Shown: positions 7,468 to 15,751, counted from the first letter of the stretch. The stretch: DNA of 23,198 nucleotides from an uncultured Ruminococcus sp. (GCA_937898375.1 CALEJX010000456.1:1-23198); one strand, 5' to 3'. Notes: generated from the letters alone by a model not told the origin. A program made the numbers and translations.

Positions 7468-8097
7468 TCAGCCTTTTCCCCTGTCTAAATACATATCAGG
7501 TATCTCTCCTACGATAACAGTTTCGCTTACGGGATAGTCATAGCTCACCACTATATCTGTTGAATGAGCAGGAAGAATGGCAGTCATTTCTATGGTCACA
7601 GAGAGATAAAGGTTGTATTTTGTCTGATTTATCCCTGCTTCTGTGAAACTGCTTTTAAGCTCTGTTTTTGCCGCACCTATCTGATGAAGCCGCAGTGGTA
7701 TGTCAAAACCTCTGCCTGTGAGGATATTTATTCCCGAAAGTGTGCCTATGGGTACGCTGAGTTTTGTACCCTCTAGCTGTGAAAGACTTTCGTTCACAGC
7801 CTTTGAAACGCTGCTTTGAAGCCTGTTCACGGCGTTCGTGTCGCTGTTAATGGAGGTTATCCTGCCGTCAGTTTCGGATATCTTTATGTAACTGCTCTGT
7901 GGCAGCTTTTCAAGTTCTCTGCTTATCGCCGCATTTATCACGTCAAGTGCCGCCTGCTTGCTTTCAAACTCGCTTATTTCGCTGATGTGCCTTGAAAGTT
8001 GCGCAAAAAACACTGCCGTTAGAAGTGCAAGAATAACGATAAAAGCCAGCAGTATGTATGAAACCCTGTTCTTGAAAGAACGCTTGTGGACGCTCAA
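7468..8097 (-). CDS. yunB: Sporulation protein YunB
   Basis: A 209-residue protein with one N-terminal membrane segment (about 12-34, YILLAFIVILALLTAVFF) and an extracytoplasmic part. It ends in the family's conserved C-terminal pattern, YPVSETVIVGEIPDMYL. YunB in Bacillus belongs to the sigma-E (mother-cell) regulon; its biochemical role is not defined. I chose the TTG at 8097: AAGGCGGTG lies just upstream, and the predicted transcription start of the sigma-E-like promoter (~8112) falls after the alternative TTG at 8130. It lies 50 nt downstream of mutS2 on the same strand, so some read-through is possible. Confidence 0.82.
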   Translation of the reverse strand: MSVHKRSFKNRVSYILLAFIVILALLTAVFFAQLSRHISEISEFESKQAALDVINAAISRELEKLPQSSYIKISETDGRITSINSDTNAVNRLQSSVSKAVNESLSQLEGTKLSVPIGTLSGINILTGRGFDIPLRLHQIGAAKTELKSSFTEAGINQTKYNLYLSVTIEMTAILPAHSTDIVVSYDYPVSETVIVGEIPDMYLDRGKG

Positions 8098-8118
8098 AAA
8101 AATCACCGCCTTTGGCTT

Positions 8119-8147
8119 ATTATATACCAAAATGCGGTGAAATGTGA
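8119..8147 (-). promoter_or_regulatory. Sigma-E-like promoter of yunB
   Basis: On the minus strand TCACATT (8141-8147) and TATATAAT (8119-8126) are 14 bp apart. They match the sigma-E pattern KMATATT-N14-CATACAHT in 6 of 7 and 6 of 8 positions. The -35 abuts the mutS2 stop codon. A sigma-A -10 (TATAAT) is contained in it, but there is no sigma-A -35 at 17 bp. Confidence 0.5.
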
Positions 8148-10544
8148 TTATTTAAGTTCGACTATGGTAACACCATCCTCGCCCTCGCCGTAAACGCCCT
8201 TTCTGAATGATTTTACAGACGGGTGGCGTTTGAGCGCACGCCTTATGGCGTCACGGAGTATACCTGTTCCTCTGCCGTGGATTATGGTAAGCATTGTCAC
8301 GCCTGACATGATAGCGTCAGAAATGAACTGTTCCATTTCATGAACGCCCTCGTCAGCGGCATAGCCCCTGATATCAAGCTCGGTGGATACCTTTCGTGTC
8401 ATGCGGCTCTCAATGCCGTTTTTGGATACGCCGCCTTTTTTCACTGGCTTCTTTGCCTGCTTTTGCGGCTGTTGTTTTTCGATAAGCTGAAGCTTCTTTA
8501 CGTCTATCTTGGTTTTCATTATGCCTGCCTGAATGAAGCACATTCCGCTGTTGTCAGGGGGCGTTATAACGATACCCCTTTTGTTTATATCTACGATAAG
8601 CACGCTGTCGCCCTTTTTCAGCGGTCTTGGCAGCACATATCCCTCGTTCCTGCTTTCGGAAACAGGGTTAGCTTCGTTGTAAAGCTTGTTCATTGTGGAC
8701 TTCTGCTTGTGCCTTGCGTCAATAGCTTTCTGAGTGAAGTTAGGATTTTCTTTCTCTTTTCTCAGCTTGTCAAGCTCGTCAACAAGCGCCTGCGACTCAC
8801 GCTGAACACGATTTACTATCTGCTTAGCCTCACGCCTTGCCTTTTCAAGCTCGGCTTCTTTCTGATCGTAGAATTTTTCTTTCTGCTCTGCAAGTTCTTT
8901 TTTCAGCGCTTCACTTTCCGCACGGTATTTCTCCGCAAGCCTGTTGTTTTCTTCAAGCTGCATTCTCGTGCGTTCGAGATTGTCTATGATAGTTTCAAAT
9001 TTTCTGTTATCCTCAGAAATAAGCGACTCAGCATACTTGATTATATCCTTGTCTATGCCAAGGCTTTCAGAGATAGCAAAAGCGTTCGATTTGCCGGGTG
9101 AGCCTATGATAAGCCTGTATGTCGGGTGCAAAGTCTGTACGTCAAATTCGCAGGAAGCGTTCTCAACGTCAGGAGTGTCGATAGCATACATCTTAAGCTC
9201 CTGATAGTGTGTAGTTGTAACGAGGGTCGCACCGAATATCCTTATGCGCTCGATTATAGCCACCGCCAGCGCAGCGCCCTCCACAGGGTCAGTGCCAGAG
9301 CCAAGCTCGTCAAGAAGTACAAGGCTCTCGCTGTCCGCTTCATCAAGTATGGTCTTTACTCTGCTTATGTGTGATGAAAAAGTCGATAGATTGTTTTCTA
9401 TAGATTGTTGGTCGCCGATATCCACAAGCGCGTTTTTGTATACAGATATCCTGCTTCCGTCTGACGCAGGGATAAGCAGACCGCACATTGTCATAAGCGT
9501 GAGCAGACCAACAGTTTTAAGCACAACTGTTTTACCGCCCGTGTTAGGTCCTGTGATTATCAGGGAGTGATAGTCAGTGCCGATAGAGAAGTTTATAGGC
9601 ACGACCTTTTTCGGGTCGATAAGAGGGTGACGTGCTTTGTTAAGCACGATAATGCCGTCATCAGATATCTCAGGGAGCATCGCTCTCATTTTTGCGCCGA
9701 GATTTGCTTTTGCAAAATAAAGATTAAGCTCAGTAACAGCATTGTAGTTTGAAATGAGCTGGTCTTTCATTTGGGCACATTCCATGGAAAATTCAGCGAT
9801 TATCCTGTGTATCTCGTCCTGCTCCTGACCCTGCAAAATGCGGATATCGTTGTTGGCTTCCACTACCGACATAGGCTCGATAAAAAGCGTTGAGCCTGTT
9901 GCGGAAGTATCGTGAACAAGACCGCTGACATTGCCCTTGAACTCAGTTTTGACAGGAAGAACGAAACGTCCGTCACGCATTGTGACAATGCTCTCCTGCA
10001 AATATTTCTGAGTGCTTGGGGATTTTATCATCTTGTCAAGGGTCTCTCTTATTTTCAGTCCTGAACGTGTTATCTTCTGTCTTATGCTTCTAAGTTCAGC
10101 ACTTGCATCGTCAGAAAGCTTTGTGTCATCTATGATAGCCGTTTCAAGTCTCTGCTGTAGATATTTGTTTGGATAGAGCATCTCAAAAAGATATGAAAGG
10201 GAAGTGTCCTTGTTCTCACACTGCTCATACCAGTGATGAAGTTCATAGGTCTGTGCAAGCAAGCGCCTTATCTGAATAAGTTCTCCAAGAGAAAGCACGC
10301 CGCCTGCTTCGGCTCGTTTGATGTAAGTTGATACGTCATTTATGTTGTAAAAATTCGGCGTGCCGTATCTCACGCTGAGTTCAAGGGCTTCGGCGGTCTT
10401 GCCTGTTTCTTTCTTGACCGTGTAAAGGTCAGAACAAGGCTTTATCCCCAAAGCCATTTTTTTCGTTCTTTCGTTGGAACATTCTTTTGAAAGCATTTCA
10501 AGAATTTTGTTTAGCTCCAATGAGTCGTAAAATCTTTCATCCAT
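8148..10544 (-). CDS. mutS2: MutS2: ATPase/endonuclease of the MutS family
   Basis: This 798-residue protein is MutS2, not mismatch-repair MutS: it lacks the N-terminal mismatch-recognition domain and carries a C-terminal Smr nuclease domain. Seen in order: core/lever helices (about 1-300), Walker A GPNTGGKT (332-339), Walker B LLDELGSGTDP (about 410-420), a long charged coiled coil (about 513-598), a KGDSVLIVDINKRG segment (about 644), and Smr (about 721-798) with LDIRG and HGRGTG (756-761). Family members act in suppressing recombination and in rescuing collided ribosomes (RqcU in Bacillus). The ATG at 10544 has GAGGT upstream; an ATG at 10625 would add 27 atypical residues without a site. 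It follows recO by 106 nt. That gap has inverted-repeat potential (TATGTGG...CCACATA) but no clear promoter or terminator. Confidence 0.95.
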   Translation of the reverse strand: MDERFYDSLELNKILEMLSKECSNERTKKMALGIKPCSDLYTVKKETGKTAEALELSVRYGTPNFYNINDVSTYIKRAEAGGVLSLGELIQIRRLLAQTYELHHWYEQCENKDTSLSYLFEMLYPNKYLQQRLETAIIDDTKLSDDASAELRSIRQKITRSGLKIRETLDKMIKSPSTQKYLQESIVTMRDGRFVLPVKTEFKGNVSGLVHDTSATGSTLFIEPMSVVEANNDIRILQGQEQDEIHRIIAEFSMECAQMKDQLISNYNAVTELNLYFAKANLGAKMRAMLPEISDDGIIVLNKARHPLIDPKKVVPINFSIGTDYHSLIITGPNTGGKTVVLKTVGLLTLMTMCGLLIPASDGSRISVYKNALVDIGDQQSIENNLSTFSSHISRVKTILDEADSESLVLLDELGSGTDPVEGAALAVAIIERIRIFGATLVTTTHYQELKMYAIDTPDVENASCEFDVQTLHPTYRLIIGSPGKSNAFAISESLGIDKDIIKYAESLISEDNRKFETIIDNLERTRMQLEENNRLAEKYRAESEALKKELAEQKEKFYDQKEAELEKARREAKQIVNRVQRESQALVDELDKLRKEKENPNFTQKAIDARHKQKSTMNKLYNEANPVSESRNEGYVLPRPLKKGDSVLIVDINKRGIVITPPDNSGMCFIQAGIMKTKIDVKKLQLIEKQQPQKQAKKPVKKGGVSKNGIESRMTRKVSTELDIRGYAADEGVHEMEQFISDAIMSGVTMLTIIHGRGTGILRDAIRRALKRHPSVKSFRKGVYGEGEDGVTIVELK

Positions 10545-10650
10545 TATATATACCTCAAAAATAAAGCAAAATTCACGCCTGTGTATGTGGAAAATGCAGG
10601 GAACGGCGTCCTTGACGTCCCACATATGTTTTCAGGACGGTGATCTGCTT

Positions 10651-11403
10651 TTACAAAAGTCTGTAAAAATCAAGCGACGGAAACTTGCCTTTCAAATTAT
10701 ATCTCACAAACCGCTCTGTAAAAGCCGTCAGTTTTTTCTGATATTTTTCGCTTATCTTGAAAGCAAAAAGCCGCTCGTATTCCGTCAGTGCAATAAATCG
10801 GACTATGTATAGCATAGTCCTGTCTAATTCAATATCGTAAATACTGTCAGGGTTGTAACAGCACTTGTCGCACTCCAAAACACCTGTTGACAGGTTGAAG
10901 TGCATGATGTCAGCCTCATACGCCATGCACACTGAACAGCCTAGAAGTGCAGGTCTTAATCCCGCTTCACACAGCAGACGAAACTCAAATATAGATTTGA
11001 GAAGTTCGTTATCCCTGTCGCCCTTATTGAGAAAATAAAGTGTGTTCAGCGTCAGCCGCATTATCTCGTCACAGCCGCTTTCCTCTGTTCGTATATACAT
11101 GAGAAGTTCGGAAAAATACGAGGCTAGAGCCATTTTCTTAGGGTCGAGCCTGATGTTGTAAAAAAGCTTCTCCGATTCGCTGCTGTTGAGAAAAAACACA
11201 GATTGACCTTTAGCGTTCTTTTTCTCCTCAACGCACAGCTTAGAGTATGCAAAAAGCTGGGTTGAGGACGCATTTTTTGTGCTTTTCCTGCCGCCGCGAA
11301 CAAATATATCTATGACTCCACGCTCTGCCGTGAGAACAGTGACAGACTTGCTCGACTCGCCCCTGTCATTTTCCCTCAGTATCAGTCCCATAAAGGTCAG
11401 CAT
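10651..11403 (-). CDS. recO: DNA repair protein RecO
   Basis: RecO anneals complementary strands and, with RecR and RecF, loads RecA on SSB-coated DNA. The 250 residues include an N-terminal OB fold (GLILRENDRGESSKSVTVLTAERG..., about 6-80), a helical middle, and a C-terminal Cys4 zinc site (C156/C159 and C178/C181). I start it at the ATG at 11403, with GAGG 9 nt upstream; an ATG at 11433 would add ten residues without a good site. The start lies inside the small gene yqzL, overlapping it by 38 nt in another frame, which suggests translational coupling. The order era-yqzL-recO is the Bacillus order. Confidence 0.93.
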   Translation of the reverse strand: MLTFMGLILRENDRGESSKSVTVLTAERGVIDIFVRGGRKSTKNASSTQLFAYSKLCVEEKKNAKGQSVFFLNSSESEKLFYNIRLDPKKMALASYFSELLMYIRTEESGCDEIMRLTLNTLYFLNKGDRDNELLKSIFEFRLLCEAGLRPALLGCSVCMAYEADIMHFNLSTGVLECDKCCYNPDSIYDIELDRTMLYIVRFIALTEYERLFAFKISEKYQKKLTAFTERFVRYNLKGKFPSLDFYRLL

Positions 11404-11488
11404 TGTCAGTATCCTCTTTTCTGTGTGCGGCATATGTGAGATAATCCTCTATCCTGCCGCTTTCAAAGAACTTGTCCCATAAAGTCAT
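11366..11488 (-). CDS. yqzL: YqzL-like small protein
   Basis: A 40-codon frame starting MTLWDKFFESGRIEDYLTYA and ending at TGA 11366. It has a good AAGGCGGTG site 6 nt before its ATG. The W..F..SG.I..YL.Y pattern and the position between era and recO match the small YqzL family of Firmicutes, whose function is unknown. Its 3' end overlaps the first 38 nt of recO in a different frame, so its translation may help recO initiation. The acidic C-terminus (HRKEDTDNADLYGTDTEGK) looks disordered. Family assignment rests on the short motif and synteny. Confidence 0.78.
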   Translation of the reverse strand: MTLWDKFFESGRIEDYLTYAAHRKEDTDNADLYGTDTEGK

Positions 11489-11557
11489 GATGTTCACCGC
11501 CTTACTGATATTATCAGCTTTTGGGGCGGTCATTATAAGCGGAAAAATATGTTGCCT

Positions 11558-12472
11558 TTATTCAAGGCCGAAATTCTTTATCATGCCCTCACGGTTTCTC
11601 CAGCCCTCTTTTACCTTTACCCAGCACTGGAGATTTACTTTTATCTGGAAGAAATCTTCAAGGTCAGCTCTTGCTTCCTGACCTATCTTTCTAAGCATTG
11701 AGCCGCCTTTTCCGATAAGTATGCCCTTGTGTGACTCCCTCTCGCAGTATATAGTAGCGGTAACATCGAGTATAGCTTCGCCGTTTCTGTTTTCACGTTC
11801 GTTAAGCTGTTCGATAGTCACAGCTATGCCGTGAGGAACTTCGTCGTTAAGGTTGTTGAGCGCTTTTTCTCTGATTATCTCAGCCATTATCACCTTCTCA
11901 GGCTGGTCTGTGAATTTATCATCAGGGAAGTAGTGCGGACCCTCCACAGCATTCTTTTCAAGGTCCTCCATGATAATGTCAAGACCGTCATTTTCAAGAA
12001 CGCTCACAGGCACGATATCTATAAAATCAAAAAGCTTTGAATACTCTGTGATAACAGCAATAAGATCCTCTTTGTTTTCAAGAAGATCTATCTTGTTCAG
12101 AACAAGTATTACCTTAGTCTTGCCTGCTTTGAAGCCCTTTACAAGCTCACGCTCGTTTTCGGATATCTTCTTTGTGCAGTCAGCCATAAGGATAATAAGG
12201 TCAACGCCTGCAACAGACTCGTTCACAGCGTTGAGCATATGCTCAGAAAGCTTGTTTTTAGCCTTGTGCATACCCGGAGTGTCCATGAAAACGAACTGTG
12301 TATCTCCCTTTGTGAGAACGCCTGTTATCTTCGTTCTTGTTGTCTGCGGCTTGTCGCTCACTGCGGCTATTTTTTCGCCCACAAGAGCGTTGAGCAGTGA
12401 AGATTTGCCTGCGTTTGCACGTCCAACAATGGTGACGAACGCATTTTTTGAATTTGTTTTTTTCTTGTTCAT
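11558..12472 (-). CDS. era: GTPase Era
   Basis: An essential GTPase that binds the 3' end of 16S rRNA during 30S maturation. The 304 residues show G1 GRANAGKS (17-24), the TTRT switch (44-47), G3 DTPG (64-67), G4 NKID (about 126-129) and a C-terminal KH domain with GKGGSMLRKIG, followed by the basic KVKEGWRNR tail. G1 differs mildly from the common GRPNVGKS, but the P-loop GKS is kept. ATG start with AAGGAAAA overlapping the dgkA stop; 11 nt separate the genes. Neighbours ybeY and phoH (upstream) and recO (downstream) form the usual Firmicutes rRNA-maturation/repair cluster. Confidence 0.97.
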   Translation of the reverse strand: MNKKKTNSKNAFVTIVGRANAGKSSLLNALVGEKIAAVSDKPQTTRTKITGVLTKGDTQFVFMDTPGMHKAKNKLSEHMLNAVNESVAGVDLIILMADCTKKISENERELVKGFKAGKTKVILVLNKIDLLENKEDLIAVITEYSKLFDFIDIVPVSVLENDGLDIIMEDLEKNAVEGPHYFPDDKFTDQPEKVIMAEIIREKALNNLNDEVPHGIAVTIEQLNERENRNGEAILDVTATIYCERESHKGILIGKGGSMLRKIGQEARADLEDFFQIKVNLQCWVKVKEGWRNREGMIKNFGLE

Positions 12473-12483
12473 ATATATTTTCC

Positions 12484-12972
12484 TTATCTTTTTTTATCTT
12501 TGTCAGCAGGCGTTTTGAACACCCACACGAGCCACAGTATCACGCCTGCGGCTAAAGCTAGACCCAGCAATATGTTTCTGGCAAAATAAGAGGCTATCGC
12601 CATAAAAGCAGAATAGTCCCAAAATATCCTTATTCCTACAGACACGGAAGCTATCGCCGCAATAAGAACAGCCCCCGCCGCACAGTCTTTCGCCTTTTTA
12701 GCAAGGGGGTTTTTATCTTTGCACACCATATCCACAGCGGCTTCAACAGCTGTGTTCACAAGCTCCAGAGCTATAACAAGCCCTATGCAGATATAAACTG
12801 CGGCAGTTTCGGCGGCGCTGAGCCCATAAAATCGCATAAGCAGTATCACAAGCACTACTGTGCCAATGTGGAAACGCATATTGCGCTCTGTTTTTATACA
12901 GCTCACAACGCCCTCAAAGGCGTAAACAAAGCCCTTGAAGAAGCGTCCTATCCCTGTTTTACCTGTGTTCAT
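12484..12972 (-). CDS. dgkA: Diacylglycerol/undecaprenol kinase family membrane protein
   Basis: A DgkA-family integral membrane kinase. In Gram-positives this family usually phosphorylates undecaprenol, regenerating the wall lipid carrier; the substrate here is inferred. Motifs: ERNMRFH (29-35), ELVNTAVEAAVD (70-81, with E70, N73, E77 and D81) and AKKAKDCAAGAVL (91-103). Three transmembrane segments are clear (about 36-50, 54-75, 97-116). The 162 residues exceed the usual ~120-130 because of a C-terminal addition with a fourth hydrophobic segment (about 133-152) and a short basic tail. The start overlaps the ybeY end by 14 nt, so translation is probably coupled. Confidence 0.92.
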   Translation of the reverse strand: MNTGKTGIGRFFKGFVYAFEGVVSCIKTERNMRFHIGTVVLVILLMRFYGLSAAETAAVYICIGLVIALELVNTAVEAAVDMVCKDKNPLAKKAKDCAAGAVLIAAIASVSVGIRIFWDYSAFMAIASYFARNILLGLALAAGVILWLVWVFKTPADKDKKR

Positions 12973-13468
12973 GCTCGCCTAGGAACGTGGCGTCTCTGGA
13001 GATGCCCAGATTGCCAAGAATAGCTTCTTCCTTTTCACGCATTATCCTCTCCTGAAGATTGCTTTCTTCATGGTCATAGCCAAGGAGATGAAGCATTGAA
13101 TGTACTGTCAAGAAGCCTATCTCTCTTTCAAGAGAGTGACCGTATATCTCAGCCTGACGGTAAGCCGTTTCAAGGCTTATGACTATATCGCCCAGCAGAT
13201 AAGCTCCTGTCTCGTGATTCAGATCAAAATTTCCGTTCTCACCGAGAGGAAAGCTCAGCACGTCTGTTGAACGGTCTATGTTTCTATGCTCCTTGTTAAG
13301 CTCATGTATCTGCTCGTCATTCACAAAAGATACAGAAACTTCAAAATCATCATTGTGACCCTCGTATTCCAACACAGCATGGCAGCAGCGTCTTACAAGA
13401 AGCCTTATTCCTACAGGTATCTTAACTTCTGCCTGATCGTTGGTTATCATTACTTTTACCTTGCCCAT
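12959..13468 (-). CDS. ybeY: Endoribonuclease YbeY (rRNA maturation factor)
   Basis: A zinc-dependent RNase/chaperone for 16S rRNA 3'-end maturation and 70S quality control. The HxxxHxxxxxH zinc motif is HSMLHLLGYDH (H123, H127, H133), and the family's LNKEHRNIDRSTDVLSFP is at 57-74. I start at the ATG at 13468 (169 residues), 7 nt after the phoH stop, whose last codons supply AAAGGA. The ATG at 13447, with AAGG 7 nt upstream, is a possible alternative that removes seven residues. It sits between phoH and dgkA; Bacillus has the membrane HD-phosphodiesterase gene yqfF/pgpH between phoH and ybeY, absent here. Confidence 0.95.
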   Translation of the reverse strand: MGKVKVMITNDQAEVKIPVGIRLLVRRCCHAVLEYEGHNDDFEVSVSFVNDEQIHELNKEHRNIDRSTDVLSFPLGENGNFDLNHETGAYLLGDIVISLETAYRQAEIYGHSLEREIGFLTVHSMLHLLGYDHEESNLQERIMREKEEAILGNLGISRDATFLGEHEHR

Positions 13469-13475
13469 TACTTTT

Positions 13476-14435
13476 TCACATTCCTTTTTTGTTATATTTT
13501 TCATAAGCAAGGATTATGTCCTGCACAAGCTTGTGACGGACAACGTCCTTGTCGGTAAATCTGTTTATCGATATATCGTCAATGCCCTTTAGCACGTTCA
13601 TTGCCTGAATAAGTCCCGATTTTCTTTGGTCAGGCAGGTCTATCTGCGTTATATCGCCTGTTATGACTATCTTTGAATTAAATCCAAGACGTGTAAGGAA
13701 CATCTTCATCTGCTCATGAGTGGTGTTTTGCGCTTCGTCGAGGATAATGAAAGAATCGTCAAGAGTACGTCCTCTCATATACGCCAGCGGAGCGACTTCG
13801 ATACAGCCACGCTCCTGCTGTTTGGCGAAAGTGTCAGGACCCAGCATTTCAAAAAGTGCGTCATAAAGCGGTCTGAGATATGGGTCTACCTTGCATTGCA
13901 GGTCGCCTGGAAGAAATCCCAGCTTTTCGCCTGCTTCCACCGCAGGACGTGTGAGGATTATCTTCTCCACCTCGTGCGCCTTGAAATCCTTTACCGCCAT
14001 TGCCACTGCAAGATAAGTCTTACCTGTTCCCGCAGGACCAACGCCCATGACGATAGTCTTTTTCCTTATTGCTTCAACATATCTTTTCTGACCGAGAGTT
14101 TTCGGCTTGACGAGCTTTCCGCTCACAGTCACGCACACGCCGTCATCAGACATATGCTTTATCTCATACTGCTTGCCCTCTCGCACAAGTGTGAAAACAT
14201 ATCTTATAGTCTGTTCGGTGATAGCTTCTCCCTTGTTGATAAGAGCGATAAGGCTATTTATGGCTTCCGAGGCGTTAAATACGTTTTCCTCGTCGCCTGT
14301 TATTTTGATATCGTCACCTCTGCCGAGAATGACAACATTATACTCTTTTTGGATAAGATTAACGTTCTCATCATAATTGCCGAAAAGGCTGAGCACAGTT
14401 TCCATTCTGTCAACGCTGATAAGTTTTTCCGCCAT
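13476..14435 (-). CDS. phoH: PhoH-family ATPase (PhoL-type)
   Basis: A 319-residue P-loop ATPase with Walker A GPAGTGKT (133-140), Walker B FIILDEAQNTT (about 228-238) and GDITQIDLP as sensor. An N-terminal KH-like region (about 30-70) precedes it. Family members resemble an RNA helicase core and are usually encoded beside ybeY, so a role in RNA processing is inferred. The ATG at 14435 has GAGGAAG 8 nt upstream; a GTG two codons earlier would leave too little spacing. First gene of the phoH-ybeY-dgkA-era-yqzL-recO-mutS2 series, driven by the promoter at 14484-14512. Confidence 0.95.
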   Translation of the reverse strand: MAEKLISVDRMETVLSLFGNYDENVNLIQKEYNVVILGRGDDIKITGDEENVFNASEAINSLIALINKGEAITEQTIRYVFTLVREGKQYEIKHMSDDGVCVTVSGKLVKPKTLGQKRYVEAIRKKTIVMGVGPAGTGKTYLAVAMAVKDFKAHEVEKIILTRPAVEAGEKLGFLPGDLQCKVDPYLRPLYDALFEMLGPDTFAKQQERGCIEVAPLAYMRGRTLDDSFIILDEAQNTTHEQMKMFLTRLGFNSKIVITGDITQIDLPDQRKSGLIQAMNVLKGIDDISINRFTDKDVVRHKLVQDIILAYEKYNKKGM

Positions 14436-14483
14436 TAGCACAACTTCCTCTTTTTTGATCTGAAATATCTATTATATAAGGCT

Positions 14484-14512
14484 ATTATATCACATTTTTT
14501 TCATTATTGCAA
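14484..14512 (-). promoter_or_regulatory. Sigma-A promoter of the phoH operon
   Basis: On the minus strand TTGCAA (14507-14512) and TATAAT (14484-14489) are 17 bp apart with a TGA extended -10. The start would be near 14477, ~42 nt before phoH. It uncouples phoH and downstream genes from the sporulation pair yqfC-yqfD, which lies upstream on the same strand with no clear terminator between them. Confidence 0.8.
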
Positions 14513-14563
14513 CAATCTCAGTAAGATTTAACACATTTTTATGCACCTTTTCACACTTTTTGA

Positions 14564-15751
14564 TCATTTCTTAATAAAAAATTCCACCTCTCTGCAAAGT
14601 TTCCCGTACAGTGTGTATGTAACAGTGGCGGTAACTCCGTTTTCCGTCACATTATCCTCCACCTGTCGGTCTTTTATCTCATAGTCTGAGAGAAAATTTT
14701 CCTCATACAAATATGCCTTTTCGTGAACAGCGTCAAGCGCCTGCTGTTCAGTGAGAGTGCTTTGTGAGAATTTATATTCTTCAAGCTCGCAGGTGGTTAT
14801 CCCGAAAGGCATTTCAATCCCGAACAGAGACAGGGGAGAATATCTCTGCTCATCTTTCCAATAGCCCTCAGGCTTTGAGATAAAAAGAGGTATATCAGCG
14901 TCAAACACAGTAAAAAAGCGCTTTGTATCTCGCTTGCCTGTTGTCTTTTCTGCCTTGTCCTCAAAGGGCTGTGTGAATGTGACAGTGCGCTCAAAAGTGC
15001 CTAACACCTTGCCCTTTGAGCGTGCATAGCTTGTCTTTGTCTCGACATTTTCTTTGCCATCTATCCAGCTGGACTTTGATGTGACTATCTCGCCGCCTAC
15101 AACGATATCGCCCTTTGTCACACCGCTCCCCACAGGTATCTTTAACTGTCCGTCATAAACTTCAACTTTCTCGATAACTCCGTTTTCGCAGGCAACAAGG
15201 TTTGAGGGATAGCGGTTTGATTCACGCTTTGTGTCTCCCTCAGTTTCGATAACGTCTATTATCAGCGTGTCGCCTTTGCGTGTTATGCCTGCCCATGATA
15301 TGCCCTCCACTTTTTGTTTCAGCGCACGTTCTGTGACTATAAGGTCAATGCTTGGGATATAAGTGCCTGTCTCCACGCCCTCCTCTTTCAGCACCGCCAT
15401 AACGCCTTTTCTGATGTTTTCATCATCACTGAGAATGTCAAACCTCACCACCACGTTTGAAAGATAGAAGCACGAAAGCATGACAGCCGCTGTGCCTATG
15501 ACAAGTCCTCCTCTGCCGAAAAAGCGCTTTGCAAGAACAAAGCTTCCGTGACGTTTTGCGGCGGTGTATTCAAGCCCAAGTTCATCGCATAACCTTTCAA
15601 GTGCCTTGTAGTGTTCCGCAGGCATACGCAAAGTGAGCTTTCCGCCCTTTTCACACATTTTGCTCACAGGAAGCTTATCCGACATTATCCTGCGGTAAAA
15701 CTTTGTGAAACTATCCCCTGTGATAACATAATCTATATAACCGAAAATCAT
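14564..15751 (-). CDS. yqfD: Sporulation protein YqfD
   Basis: A 395-residue member of the YqfD family, part of the sigma-E programme of endospore formers; its exact activity is unknown. A cytoplasmic N-terminal region (1-80) is followed by one membrane segment (about 81-101) and a large extracytoplasmic part with VRFDILSDDENIRKGV and the conserved SWAGITRKGDTLIIDVIE (about 153-170), then a beta-rich region. The start ATG overlaps the yqfC stop as TAATG, so the pair is translationally coupled. In Bacillus the same pair precedes phoH. Confidence 0.92.
   Translation of the reverse strand: MIFGYIDYVITGDSFTKFYRRIMSDKLPVSKMCEKGGKLTLRMPAEHYKALERLCDELGLEYTAAKRHGSFVLAKRFFGRGGLVIGTAAVMLSCFYLSNVVVRFDILSDDENIRKGVMAVLKEEGVETGTYIPSIDLIVTERALKQKVEGISWAGITRKGDTLIIDVIETEGDTKRESNRYPSNLVACENGVIEKVEVYDGQLKIPVGSGVTKGDIVVGGEIVTSKSSWIDGKENVETKTSYARSKGKVLGTFERTVTFTQPFEDKAEKTTGKRDTKRFFTVFDADIPLFISKPEGYWKDEQRYSPLSLFGIEMPFGITTCELEEYKFSQSTLTEQQALDAVHEKAYLYEENFLSDYEIKDRQVEDNVTENGVTATVTYTLYGKLCREVEFFIKK

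Noticed and set aside
10545..10625. N-terminal extension of MutS2 (starting MWDVKDAVPC).
   Set aside because: No ribosome binding site and no similarity to the MutS2 N-terminus; the ATG at 10544 has GAGGT and starts with the usual family sequence.
10555..10650. TATGTGG...CCACATA inverted repeat in the recO-mutS2 gap, considered as a leader RNA.
   Set aside because: The arms are 7 bp with a long, poorly paired interior and no promoter or T-run; not enough to support a regulatory RNA.
13716..14438. 240-codon open frame on the plus strand opposite phoH.
   Set aside because: It lies antisense to a clear phoH gene, with cysteine/histidine-rich composition, and no promoter or ribosome binding site. 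A similar 253-codon frame opposite mutS2 (8340-9101) was rejected for the same reason.
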